From assembly GCA_039881145.1 (NCBI GenBank), contig JAYKKI010000037.1:16751501-16815500 (forward strand): DNA of 64,000 bases, given 5' to 3'. Source of the DNA: Druceiella hillmani. Taxonomy: Eukaryota > Arthropoda > Insecta > Lepidoptera > Hepialidae. Made by a program: the position numbers and the translations under genes. A model generated the notes under the pieces. The model did not search any database, was not told the DNA's origin, and saw nothing but the letters and a program-made list of their open reading frames with translations. Below, piece by piece: positions 36,986 through 50,532 of this stretch; the first letter of the stretch is position 1, and the number at the start of each line of letters is the position of its first letter.

Positions 36986-38453
36986 CCGCGATATGTATCT
37001 ATTAGATACAATAAAGTAGAAAAAATAAAATAAAATATATTAGGAGACTATATTAGGTACATAAACTTGCACCACCACTGTTTTGTGCCGCAAAGGATCA
37101 ACTTTTCTTGTAATATTTCAGGACAATTCCTTTGACGGTTTTCAATTATATTTATAGCGAAAATAAAAATAGCAAAATTCTAATAAAAATAAGGTAATAA
37201 ATCATGTATAAATATATACGATATACAGAAAGCCTTGAGCCTAACAACAAAGTATGTAATAGAGAGCATCTTTGTCGCATCGTTGTTGATAGCTTCCTTC
37301 AGCTGCATTATCATCGTAATTTTTTTACGCGGAACGAATTTTTTCACTATATAAAATGAATAAATGTTAAAAACGCAATCTTGCGCAGCCTTTATCTCTT
37401 TTTAATATATTATTAACTTTATTTAAGATTAAAAAAACGCACTTTAAGTTTTAATTTTGAAAATACGTTCAATCGAAACTTTGGGATAAGGAAAAAAAAC
37501 ATAAGAAGTGATTTCTGCCTTCCTCTTTAATTACATAATTTTAAAAATATTAATATTTTTTGGTCTGAAAATGTTACTGTTTTTTTAAATATGGTAGTTC
37601 TATATACATAGTACATTTTTCATTATTTCAAAAATTTAAATTCATGTTTTCACCACCCTTTCGGTTCAAAAAAAATATTCGTACCTTCTGAATAAAATCA
37701 AACTGTAGAATCACTGTGACTACCACAACAAATCTTTTAATCTATTAAAATTAATTGTTTTTGGTAAAACAAATGGTTATTTGAATGGAAAGTGTATGTT
37801 TATATATTAACATTATCCAGTTGTATAAAACATCTCTTCATTGCACATCTCTTTCAACTCTGCCACAATTTGTTTTGTGTTGATTTAAATTGGACTATCT
37901 GCAACAGAGTAAAAAAGTTTAAAACATTTGGCATTGGTTATGCAAAGCAATACATTTTTGTTTAATTATTTATTAAAATTCTGCATAATGCAAATGACCT
38001 AAGACGTAGTCATTGGAAAGAAGGAAATGAATTCGTTTAAAGGATGTAAAAGTAATAATTACTCTCTAATTTCAAGAACACATCGGTGAATACCTGTGTA
38101 AATATATTTAGTAAGAAAGATACTAAATATGTTTTCGAGAAATCTTAAAACAGGTGAATTCTGATGTGAATTATTTGACGATAAAATATTAAAATATGGT
38201 GTAGAGATAATAGTAAATGGTCTATTCAAACAACTGGATTAAGGTGTAGTGGTATTTGTAAATAGCCATAATTTCATATAAAGAGACGGAAGTTAAGAAA
38301 AATCATATACAAATAAGGAAAACGTACATGATTTTCATTCATATTGTATGATAATGAGTAAATGCTTATCATTCTGGATTCTTAAGAATTTATTTAGATT
38401 TTTACTTTCTATCGTTAAGAAACACTTTTTATGTTTCCATCCTTACTTGCACA
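36986..38453. other. AT-rich interval without a gene
   Basis: Nothing recognisable. Confidence 0.4.
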
Positions 38454-38550
38454 CCCGCGTATGTTAAAGTTCCTACTACCCGCGTATATTAAGTTTCCTA
38501 CTACACGGGTATGTTAAGGTTTCTACTACCCGCGTATGTTAAGTTCCTGC
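38454..38550 (+). repeat. tandem repeat, 25-bp unit x 4
   Basis: Copies begin at 38454, 38479, 38504 and 38529 with CCCGCGTATGTTAA or a variant, followed by AGTTCCTACTA. The third copy reads CACGGGT. The period is exactly 25 in all three steps. The CGCG step is rare in the surrounding DNA. Confidence 0.93.
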
Positions 38551-39235
38551 TTATTATTCAGAAATGCTATTCAAATTTATTTCGTTTATTAGTTTTCTAC
38601 TTTGTTAAATATTTGCCCTAACTAATCTAAAATTCAGAATAATATTTATGATAAAAAAATATAAAGAGAAAAGTGTTTATTCTTTGTATAATATTTTGTA
38701 ATTTGTCCAGATTACAAAATATTATACAGTAATATTCCATAATATTACGTTAAAATTATGAGTGGATATTTTTTTAAAACACATTTCGAATATATTTTAA
38801 TTTTAAATCAGTCAATGTGTAGTTAGATGCAATTTAGTTTTCAACTAACGATGCAATAAAAACAGACAAACAATTTTCGAAAACTTGTTTATTGATTTGA
38901 TATTAAACAATAAAATAATTACTTTGCCCCGACACATTTCGAATTCTGTCCCGTTACTCCTTTTCAATATTACTTAGCGTAATCAATTACAGTTTATTTA
39001 AATTAATCGCCCCTTGAATACACACGGGTGAGTCAATCATACCGAAGGAGGTCTAATGTAATGAAATAAGCCTTGTCAACGTAACAAAAAGAAAACATTT
39101 TTCATTCATTTATTTCAACTATTGAAATGACTAAATTTCTGTATCATTTAAAATGTTATTAATATATAAAAATAAAAATGTTTGTATCACATTGAAATCA
39201 TCATTCGTCACTAAGCGAATGTTAACAAATGGAGC

Positions 39236-39238
<3 letters not shown>
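38551..39238. other. AT-rich interval with a hairpin
   Basis: No gene. It holds the inverted repeat at 38685-38728. Confidence 0.4.
38685..38728. repeat. perfect inverted repeat, 18-bp arms, 8-base loop
   Basis: The core arm TATAATATTTTGTAAT (38687-38702) has its exact reverse complement at 38711-38726, and pairing extends two more bases outward on each side. Confidence 0.9.

Positions 39239-39305
<67 letters not shown>
39239..39305. repeat. (TA)n microsatellite
   Basis: About 67 bases of TA with one CA step. Confidence 0.93.
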
Positions 39306-40031
39306 ATTTACACTGTTTTTGTCTATTTTCTTTGTTTGCTATGCCGAAAAACATTATACAATATTGATAGAGAGATAGAAACAAACAGCTACTATAATGC
39401 GGGAAAATCGGTATTGTCTGTAGTTATAAGCTACCATTTACAACTTCTTTCCAGTGAAAATAAAACGATGCAAGCAAATCTGCTTTGGACAATATATTTA
39501 CGATAGTCACAATTAACACTGAGATGAAATTGAAATCTTAAACTTCATTCATCGAATGTACAAGGTACTACTAAATTAGATATTTTACAATAAATAATAT
39601 GATAATCATTTGTAATATATCTATAAGTAATGAACTTTAAACGAAAATGGCGCCATTTTATCAAGTAATAAAATTCAATGTAATCTTGAAGTTTAGATAG
39701 CATACTTTAAAAATTATAAAATGTTACTAACACGCATGACTTTGTTGATGGTAAACAAAGCAACATTTATAAAAGAATTCGCAGAATATATGTAAGGATA
39801 TACTAAGATATCCTTATATTCATGAGATCACTAATATAATAGTAAAGTCTTCAATTAATGGCTTAAATTTTAAAGTTGGTTAATCGACATTAATTGTTTT
39901 TATTTACCCATGGATATATTATTTAACTAGATCTTATCCAACAAATTAGACAGCTTTCAAATATATATTTCAGTTGCTTAACTGCCTTAAGAAAATTAGT
40001 CGTTCATTTTAGGGGGATTGTGTGTGAGAGC
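39306..40031. other. AT-rich interval without a gene
   Basis: Nothing recognisable. Confidence 0.4.
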
Positions 40032-40041
40032 ATATATATAA

Positions 40042-40128
<87 letters not shown>
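40032..40128. repeat. (TA)n microsatellite, interrupted
   Basis: About 97 bases of TA with AA, TG and TTTT interruptions. Confidence 0.93.
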
Positions 40129-40129
<1 letters not shown>

Positions 40130-42243
40130 CTATTGCGAGTTTTACTTGCCTGTTATACTAATCAATAAAAATTCCATAAAGGTTCATCTTTATTGATCAG
40201 CTCGTCACCAAAGTGTTCAACAACCAAGGTTAGTATGAGTCGGAAATAATAGATACAACATTAGCAATGACATAAGTAACATAAATATGAGGGAAAAGTT
40301 ATTAAAATAAGCAATATTTAAGAAATATTTTCATTTCTTTAGTAGCCCAGGCAATAATATCGGAAAAATCAAAATTTATGTACACAAATTTTCTCCCGAA
40401 ATGTGACTTTTAAAAGTTTATTTTAAAGAGGTATGTTTCTTTGCTTATTATATTGAGCACATTTTTCTAAGTTTTTAGCAGCTATATTACTTAATGCAAT
40501 TATGTCAATTTCCTACTCTATATCACTGTCCATAACATTTAAAGTCCAACCATATTGGCTCGCAATTATTCTAAAAGGCTATATTTTAACTGGATTTCTG
40601 GTTGAGGATGCAGTTCAAAACCGATTACATTTCTTCTAAATCACGTTGCCAGAATGGATGTTTGCTACATTTTAATTGACTCTACCGGAATCAGTTGAGA
40701 TCAATTGTAAAATAACATTTTGTGCTGTGCAAAGTTACAAAACTGAGCTAAGAAACGAATTAATACCTGTTAATTAAATGACTAAATTATATTTTTTATA
40801 AATAGCTTTATTTCTTTTATAAACGGAAATATATCGAGCACTATTTTATAATTTAGTTTCTTTATTTATTCGTCGGTTTAATATGTACAATGTAAGTACT
40901 TTTATTTAATTTAAAATTATTTGCGGGTAGAGGCGGTAAAGTACGGTGCAAACTTATTGTTTCATTTCTACAGCCAACATGGTATCGAATACGACAAAAT
41001 AATAATATATATTTGGCAAATAAAGAAAATGTCTCAGAGCTAGAAAGAGAAATGAGACATTTGCTTCTCTCATGGAACAATTGTTTAAATTTAATAACGA
41101 TACAAGCATGACCGTTTTCAACTATATATGACAAGTTATTTAAAAATTTGATAAATATAATACATGTTGTAAGACTTGAAATCCTACACACAATGCAATT
41201 TTCGACTAACTTTTATACGTAACAAGATATTCCATCAAATCAATAATATTTTCTCTTATATTTAGTCTAAACCTTAATGAATAATAGTTATTCTTAATTA
41301 TTTTCATTAATATCCTTATTTATTGACCATTTTAATGCGTCACGTCGCATTATGGGCAGGAATTTACTATGGTTATTTCTCTCAACTATACAATAAAGTG
41401 TTCCCTATCAAATTTCATATACTTTTGCGATATCCTTTCTAATTTGTCCATTTTACTTTTGATTAGTTCTGGTTGCATCGACAAAGGATTATGAGATAAA
41501 AAATTGACGTGATACATGTGTCTGCTGCCATACCTGTACATGTAAAAGTCAAGTGATAAATCTATTTTATTATGTGATGATTTTAAGGAATTACAACCGG
41601 CCACTAAACTGAATTTAATACCAATAAAACTTTGTTTAGGATGTTTAATATATTTACTACTACCAAGTCTTATCTGCCGAAGCTGAGTCTGTGTGGATTT
41701 TTGCTTGGTATTTTGTGTCATGAATAATTAAAACTAATTCAGAAGTCAAAAGGGAAATATTTTTTCAAATGCCTTCTTTTGATGATTTCAGTCTATTAGT
41801 TTTCGTAAAATTCCCATAGTCTTATAACCTTTAAAATGGCGAATAAGTTGACAAAAATAGGAAGTAAATCTGATAAATTTCTGTACAGAAAGAGAAGAAT
41901 TTTAATATTCTAGCGCCTCTATTTTTCTTCGCTTAATTCATAGCCTTTTAATTCTACTTTTGTATTCAAGAAGTAACATGTTTTAAATTAAATGAAAATC
42001 CTGCCTCAGTGAACACCTCTTTATGGAATAATGTATCATTTTTCGAATAAGTATGAATTTTCACTAAATATTTACTTCATATATATATTATATTATTTTT
42101 ACATTACTACTCACCCTAGACTATCCAATCCTAATTAAAAAACATATTATCAATACTCCTTTTCCAAAAGCTCTGTAGCATAGGCTCTTTTCCAATGAAC
42201 ATTCTGAACCGGGATAATAGTGGAATAGAAAGAACTTTCCTTT
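40129..42243. other. AT-rich interval with two unsupported minus-strand reading frames
   Basis: Frames of 109 codons (40862-41191) and 111 codons (41386-41721) lie one after the other on the minus strand. Neither has a domain, signal peptide or repeat I recognise. One chance frame of about this length is expected in a window this size and composition, so they are left unassigned. Confidence 0.3.
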
Positions 42244-42515
42244 TTATATTAATGTCCCCAAAAGTTGTTTGACCACGCACATCTTAACGTGATGCTCCAC
42301 TCTTGGTGTACTTTTACAACTTTTACTATTGCTGCTACTGACGGCCATGCCGCTTTCGCCCCCACCATGACAACCTGAGGCGATGTGGTCTTCCGCGCCG
42401 CATTTGAAACACATGATCGATTTTGATGGTGTCATGATGTCGTTTGTAGTTGGTAATGTAGATCGTCTTCACGCCTGTCTTTATACGATAATCTATTTAT
42501 TTGTGGCCCATTTTG
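42244..42515 (-). pseudogene. retroelement Gag/ORF1-type CCHC zinc-knuckle fragment
   Basis: On the minus strand CFKCGAEDHIASGC is an intact CX2CX4HX4C zinc knuckle within a 63-codon frame (42244-42435), followed by a Ser/Lys-rich tail. Just upstream, in another frame, YRIKTGVKTIYITNYK (about 42450-42500) resembles the conserved stretch that precedes the knuckle in many retroelement ORF1 and Gag proteins. No reverse transcriptase was found nearby. This is a nucleic-acid-binding fragment of a retroelement whose family is not resolved. A host zinc-knuckle exon is less likely, given the broken frames. Confidence 0.6.
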
Positions 42516-43484
42516 CCAAATAGAAAATATTTTAGTTGTGTGTGTTGTGTTTCAGATCGCTTATTGTCAGGTACCTTCGTATGACTTAGAAACAATTTTC
42601 TTAAATAGAAAAATTAATTGAATTCCTGTTGTAATAGCTACGCGTTTTAATTTTTGTTATAAATACCAAATGATTTTGACATGATGCAACATAAACGAAT
42701 ACCGATGAAACCGCAGTTTGTTTTACCGTCAAATTTTTCCAGCCATTCATTAATGATATAACTACTAGTACCAAGTAGACTACAAGTTATTCATCGTCCT
42801 CTAGTTTCTTATTATTTAAAATTTATAATCGCAGTTACCATCGTTTCGACGCAGTCAAAGTGAAATAAATACAATTTTTAAACTGTGCCCATGTTATTGC
42901 GAGGATGAAATTTATAATAACTTAGTAACTGCGATATATCTCAATGCTTAAATTAGGACCATGATGAGCTTTCCACCTTTTGTAATAGATATCGTTTCCA
43001 ACTATGAGATATGTAATCTGATAGCTTTACATATGTCGTAGTTGAATACCACAATCTTGCGCCTGCTTCTGAATTTTCAGCATTGTATTCAGTTAAAGTT
43101 ATTTTTAATAAGATAATTAATTTTCGTTGTTTGAATTTGTTCCATCATATTTTTTGTTCTGCAGGTGAAAAATTTTTGCTATTTAATTTCAGGAGATTTG
43201 TCAATATGTGGCAATCAGTAATCCCACTTCTGATATCGGTTCTGGTGATGCTTCAGGAATTTCTTCTATATTTATATCGTTCATCATTGTGAGTATCGAG
43301 ATTGAACACGTAGTTTTATTACTTATAACACAATAATACTATTGGAATTAAATTATCTATTTAGCACAGCATATAATGAGTGGTTTCTAGTTCCAAATAC
43401 GTGTTTATTGGTCGCTCGATGGCTACAAGACGAGTGATATAATGTAACATCCAGATTCTGCACGAGTCTTTTTTATTCATGTGC
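42516..43484. other. AT-rich interval without a gene
   Basis: No gene. The frame at 43083-43292 (+) is a hydrophobic chance frame as far as can be seen. Confidence 0.4.
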
Positions 43485-43505
43485 ATATATATATATATAT
43501 ATATG

Positions 43506-43537
<32 letters not shown>

Positions 43538-43544
43538 TCTACAC

Positions 43545-43585
<41 letters not shown>
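43485..43585. repeat. (TA)n microsatellite with CA interruptions
   Basis: About 101 bases of TA with a few C or G interruptions. Confidence 0.93.
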
Positions 43586-43587
<2 letters not shown>

Positions 43588-43639
43588 TATGTAAGCATAG
43601 GTAAGTGATATACAACCCGAATCATGAAAAAATAGGATT

Positions 43640-43940
43640 TTCTTAAAAATGTCCACCGTTTATTGAATGCAAAGACATACACTTTTAGTACGAACCAATG
43701 GTCCAGGTCACAGAGATAAACGAGCAGAAGTGAATCGAAAACAAACACGCGTGAAAAGATAGAGGCGCCCGCATAGTTCAATCCTCCGCTACCCTTCATC
43801 AAACCTCGCCCTGCCCATTGCCAATACCTGTGCTACCCCTCACTCGCCCCCGCACTAAATAAATCAGTCACGATCACAGACCAATTAGTACAGCACACGT
43901 GTACATCTGGGTTGCACGTCTGCTACACAACCATTACTGG
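43640..43940. other. GC-enriched island, possible retroelement relic
   Basis: This block includes a C-rich stretch around 43785-43860 with several CCCTCGCCC-like runs. TTTATTGAATGC at 43659 would give AATAAA on the minus strand. The minus frame at 43539-43802 only borders it. No paired repeat or domain identifies the class. Confidence 0.25.
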
Positions 43941-45278
43941 ATTATAGATCATTTCAAGTCCAAAGTCAACGTCAATGAAGAACCAGAATATTGTGTTTTT
44001 CTATAATACTGTGTGTCGTTCAATTGTGTTTTGCAAAGTTGTTCACATTTTTAAACCTCTTAAAGTACGCGTGAAGAAACAAAATAAACGCGAAATTTAA
44101 TAAATAAATTATTGAAATTTTTACCGCCCAAAAGTATTTGGCAACCCAAAAAACGAATTTAAAAAAATTTGTCATAAATTGAGGAGAAGAGTTTTTAAGA
44201 GTTAAGATTGCTGGTACGGAACAAAATATTTTTTTCCTTTCTTTAATCTTTGTACACAATACATACTTGACATTTATGTGGATCCTCAACGGTAACTTAT
44301 TAAATCAACTCCAAATTTTTTTTAAGATGCAATATTTACCCTCGCATGATATATCCAATTATAATACAATATACGTGAAATTAAGTAGAACTCACATAAA
44401 ATTGAAAGAGCAAAAAATATCGTCACAAAAAATTTCAAAGCTTTTTCAATATCTATTTGGGTTCAGACATACGTCTAAATGACAATACTGTGAATAGTTT
44501 TCAATGTGGTGATTTAAACATTAAAGGTTTAGGAAAACTATAGAGATCATCCTACGCATTAAAAGTTTAGAAAAGGCACCTCTCATGTGAACGACATAGT
44601 AGACAATATAAATGCATAGTGAAAAATGAATACTTTCAAGTAGTTTTATAGAAATACTTTGTACCTATAAATATTAATGTATCTATATAGTATGTGTATA
44701 GAATACTAGAAGTGCAAGTTCTATTGTTGATTGACAGGTTTTTGTTAATATTTTTGTTGAGTAGAGTTTATTTACGGAAATATAAATTATTATTTAAAAG
44801 GTAGAGTATACGAAAATATAGACATGTAAATGTGTAGAGAGAATCATTCTTATTTAATTCAATATCTTCTGTTAGAATAACTTAATTACGCTCTGTAAAT
44901 TAAAAATGCAGGAACAAAGTGTTGGTTGCATACACTATTAATTAATTTACATCTTTGCATCCTTATACACCAAAATGGCCCAATAATATTTGAACAAACA
45001 CGATATTTTTCACTTACTTGTATGTAATTTTTCCACATTTCATGGATTAATATATCGTTAGCTACTCACGTTTTTTATATAATTATTTTGTTATACGATT
45101 TTGACTAATTATCTACCATTTTAACTTCTTTGTAAAATTTTAATACTTTTTCTTCAAATATTTTATTGGGAGTACTTAATATTCTAAATTAAAAATTGTA
45201 CCAAATAGATTTTAATGATTTTAATTATACATAATTTGTTTGATTAAAGTATAGTTAATAGAATAATGTCAGCTCTCT
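43941..45278. other. AT-rich interval without a gene
   Basis: Nothing recognisable; the frames at 44020-44289 (-) and 44267-44482 (+) overlap head to head and match no family I know. Confidence 0.4.
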
Positions 45279-45349
<71 letters not shown>

Positions 45350-45350
45350 A
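45279..45350. repeat. compound (CA)n(TA)n microsatellite
   Basis: About 22 bases of CA pass directly into about 45 bases of TA. The same CA-to-TA order occurs at 56999-57075. Confidence 0.93.
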
Positions 45351-48144
45351 TTATGATTTTCTATGCTACACTAACTCACTGAGTTAACGGAAGTGATCAA
45401 AGAATACTTTTACCGTTACTCATTTGAATCGATTAAAATGAGTGGTTTTTAGAGCAGTAATTGAATAAACATTTATTTACCTATAATCTAGTGCGAGAAA
45501 TGAGAATTTTGTGGGTTGCTAATACATACAACACTGTATTCATTATACGTATTTATCTAAATTTATGTCATGATGGTACATGATTTTTGGGTTTTCATGT
45601 AAAACATATATCAAATTATGCTATGCAATAAAAATCTTACTAGTTCAAAGCTTCTTAATTTTAATATGCAGTATAGCAAAATCCACTTATACTATACACA
45701 TAATACTTCTACGACAAGACATACATTTAAGAAATTATATCGAAATTGAAATCATGTGATAAAATCATGAACTATTTGAGATGTTATTCGCATTTATTTT
45801 AAGCTGAGCTTAATTGATTTCAAGATATTCTGTCGTTGAAATGGATCTTTATTCAATTATTTACTATATTAGTTCAAACGAATGATTGTACGCCTATATT
45901 TGAATAATGTGAAAATTATTTCGTTACTTGTTAGCTGTAGTCATATAGAATACCTATTTGAATTAGTGAAAGCTCTCCCAGTATGTTGGTATGGATATAA
46001 ATATTGTACGAGAATAAAAAAATTTCCACCAGCTTAACTGCTGAACAAATTTTATTTTTAGAAGGAAATCATACGAAGATAATAGCGATTACTTGAACCA
46101 TGAGTACATATACAAATAAAAAAGAAGCATTTGATCAAATTATTTAGTCCATGTACTGGCACAAGTCATATATAATAAATATTTACATATTAAAAAACTT
46201 ATCCCTCACAAACAGCAACACATTATGTGTTACTGTTTTTTCCTCAAGTGCCCTTAGATCAAATATATTTATTTTCGTAAACAAAGCAATTTACATAAAA
46301 GGGTCTCATCCATATCGCAATTTCTTCAGCTCTATATCTGCGAGGGAAGTACAGTAAATAGTTTTTTGAAGGGACCACGTCTTCTGTTGTGACACTAATT
46401 TATGGGAATAATTTATAGGAACATTTCCAGGCAAGGGGAACACCGCCGACTACTGCAAGGTTTCCGTGTATTTGAAGGAAAACTGCAATACACTAGACGA
46501 CCGTTGTCTTATTTAAAGTTTATTATTTGAGGCTGACCACTCAACCTCATAATAATTTCATACAGTTGTTTCGAAAAAAAAAACATTTTTTTAAATATAT
46601 TTAAATTTAGGAACTTAACAAATAATTCTGTATTATCACTTACTTGGTATGTTCTAACAAGGGAACTAAAATAATTAAATACATATTACCGTTTTGCGGA
46701 AAGTGATAATTAAATTTTGAAAGAGCTTCTGCTGGAAAAGAATCTGTCTGCTAATAGTTTAGAGGAAATTATAACCTACAATAAAATTTTCAAAATATGC
46801 GTGTATTACCCCATAAATATTGTTGGCACCTAAAAGTAAGTTGATGTAACCATGCTACAGCCTAAATTTATTGTCATTTTATCAACTTCTTATTTTGAAA
46901 TAAGCCAATCTACTTGACTGAAACTTGTGCAATGCATTTAATGTTATTTCTTATGAAAAGAATGCTGGCTCGCGAACTCGATTATGTCAGTGTCAGTGTA
47001 TTATATTTCCATCTTCTTTATTTCTGTCACTAAATTCTAATATAAACTAGCTTCAAATAAATTCTGGGAATAGAAGTTTCAGGCTAATGTTTTTTATCCC
47101 TAATCTTTTATTATAATTTATAAAAAAAATATCCAAACATATAAAATACATATAAAAAATATATAAAATATATATAATTTATTAAAATATCCTAATTTTT
47201 TATCCCTATAGAGTGCTATATTTAATAAAAATATGTAACGTTTTAATTTTTTTGATTTTATATAATACTTATTAAACTACAGCACTAATTTAATAATAAT
47301 ACTAAGATATATTTGTTTCTTCTTGTAAAGTATTATTGAAAGCATACGTTTTGTCACATAAGAGAAAGAGCGTAAGGGTAATTTTTTAAACAATGCTTCA
47401 TAAAGTATATATTAACATTCTATGCATGCCTTGCAAAAATAATATATTTTTACAAAATTTTGTTTTTGTCAGTGTGTACTCACAAAAACAAAATATGTAA
47501 CGGTACGGTAACTAAAATACACTTTCTGCCGAAGTTTGTAAATTATATATTAAGTAATCTCAGGTATAAATGTTTTATTACTCTATTTTAGTTAGCTACA
47601 TGTCATATTATATATCTATCTACATGTCATATTTTATATCTGCCCATATTAAGTACCTATGTTTACATATGCAAATAAGTTTTAAAATTAAGGTTCGTTT
47701 CAAAACCTACTGGTCCTTTTTTAAGGAAACTTTAGCATGTTATTAAATCAATTAATCAAATTTAAAAGTGTCATCTGAATTGTATTCCATGAAACCATGG
47801 TACGCTTCCAATTGGTTATCCAGATATTTATTTCCACTGCGTCCAAAAAGAGTATATTTACTAAAATTAATTTAGTTTATATTTTCGTAAAAAGTCTGGT
47901 CTTTTTAAAGGGTTCTTAATTTTTCTTGACAAAGCGGCTATTTTGGATAATATAATTTATACTCAAATACAAGTATATTCCATACCATTTGTCATAGAAT
48001 TTGCTCAAAATGTTGTTCAAAGGTTTAGTCAAGTCTGTTTTGAACCCCTAGCCTACATAATGTTACTGCGTTTTCTGTTGTTTACAGTATACCTCTACAG
48101 TCACTTTAAGAACTTCGAATTTAACAAGAAAATATTTGGTAAAG
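45351..48144. other. AT-rich interval without a gene
   Basis: No gene. A 25-bp tandem duplication (CTACATGTCATATT core) lies at about 47596-47645. A slightly GC-richer patch at 46365-46510 shows no coding sense. Confidence 0.4.
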
Positions 48145-48235
48145 AAATTAAAGAAAGTAGAAATAATACTATATCACGGAGTTTCATTTAATTGTGAATA
48201 ATGAATTTCTGCAAAATTAACGCCAAATATATTCA
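48145..48235 (+). repeat. left copy of a terminal-type repeat
   Basis: Shares AAAGTAGAAATAA.ACTA.ATCACG.AGTTTCATTTA.TTGTGAATAA with 52600-52648. It also shares GTTTCATTTA.TTGTGAA and TTCTGCAAAATTAACGCC (with one change) with 25508-25590. Penelope-like elements often carry such repeated ends. Confidence 0.6.
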
Positions 48236-49179
48236 ACAGGAAAATATATATTTTTGTTTTCGAAACTTTTAGATATCGAGGTCATTTCACTATATCTTCA
48301 TCGATGAAAGTACCCAGACCGTAAATCCAAGATTGCCTTAAAGTTTATGTATATGTGTGTGTTAGTGTGTATGTATGTACATATTGTGCATAGGTAAGAT
48401 GTGTGAATCGAAATTTGTAGATTCTCGAAAAGCTACCAGTCTTTTTATATTTATCTATTTTTTCATTGTTATTAATAAGGGGTTTACCCAAGTCATTTAA
48501 AGTGCTAAAGTAACATGTGGTATTAGGAGTTTTCCTAGTTTAATTAATACAGTACCTGAGTATGGGATAGATTTATAGTAAATTTTATTATTACTTGGTA
48601 CGACCAAGTATTATAACCCCGGCTATATTTCTTGGAGTAGTATTTTTCGTGATTTTTTTCTGATACAGTTTTGTGATAATTAATGGGTTATAATTATTGT
48701 TTACTGCGATTTGTTCTATAATTTTTATTTGGTTACGTTAATTAGGTTTTTCTAGTAGGATGGTTGAAGCTCTGTAAATCATTTAAAGCTGCTAACTTAT
48801 GGGACCAAGGATGTCGTGAACGACTATTGATTATAGAGTCGGCAAATGTGTCTTTTCTAAATATATTAAATTTATGTTTATTGTTTTTGCGTTTTAATGT
48901 CTTTCAAAAATTTAGTTTATGTGTATAACTTTTGGTTTCAGTGTTTTAATTTTTTCCTTTCAGTGTTTTAATTTTATTTAATTGTTTATGTGATATTTTT
49001 TTTATTGTGGCACTGACATCGTTTCTAATCTTCGTCGAATGTATCGAATTCTAAAGGGTGAAGGAGATATGTTAAAGAAGAATATGTTACCTTTAGGCTG
49101 AAATTTATTTTGTCTCGCTTGATGAATGCTTCCCAAACGTCTTCCTTCGGCCAGGTGGTAACGGCTTTTACCGTTGCTT
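48236..49179 (+). other. probable decayed N-terminal part of the Penelope-like element
   Basis: No confident domain. A short readable stretch around 48765-48880 (KSFKAANLWDQGCRERLL) would lie where the N-terminal part of the protein is expected. A (GT)n run occurs near 48350-48380. The minus frame at 49025-49246 is antisense to the element. Confidence 0.3.
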
Positions 49180-50165
<986 letters not shown>

Positions 50166-50399
50166 TAGAGAACATTGATACTGCAATACACTTCGAATTG
50201 TTTCAGCCTGGTCACACATCTAAGGACACGTCACAAAAAAAAACAAAAAATGAATGATATATAAATAATTTGTTTTATAACCTTTTTTCTTAAAATTCTT
50301 CTAACCATTAGATGCCCTTGCGATTATATAAATATATTACTGATAATAAAATCTGTTCAATTTATCACCCTCAGTAAAATACTTGTATGTTGTATAACT

Positions 50400-50435
50400 T
50401 TTAAATTTTTTTTTCTTTTTTTTTATTACAATTTT
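50400..50435 (-). other. poly(A) tail and signal of the Jockey LINE
   Basis: On the minus strand AATAAA occurs at about 50438-50443, followed by long A runs (a T-rich run on the plus strand at 50406-50433). This marks the 3' end of the LINE and fits target-primed insertion. Confidence 0.7.
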
Positions 50436-50532
50436 TATTAAAACTAGTTATATAACTAATGATTAATTTGTTTCAGAATTAATGTACTATGTGCTGACTA
50501 AACTAAGGTTTTCCTTTGAATCACTTAGTATT

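Noticed and set aside
38454..38550. CRISPR or replication-origin iterons
   Set aside because: Contiguous 25-bp minisatellite in a eukaryotic context.
40862..41721. Two minus-strand frames of 109 and 111 codons as possible exons of a host gene
   Set aside because: No domain or splice context is visible. At about 70 percent AT roughly one frame of this length is expected by chance in 64 kb.
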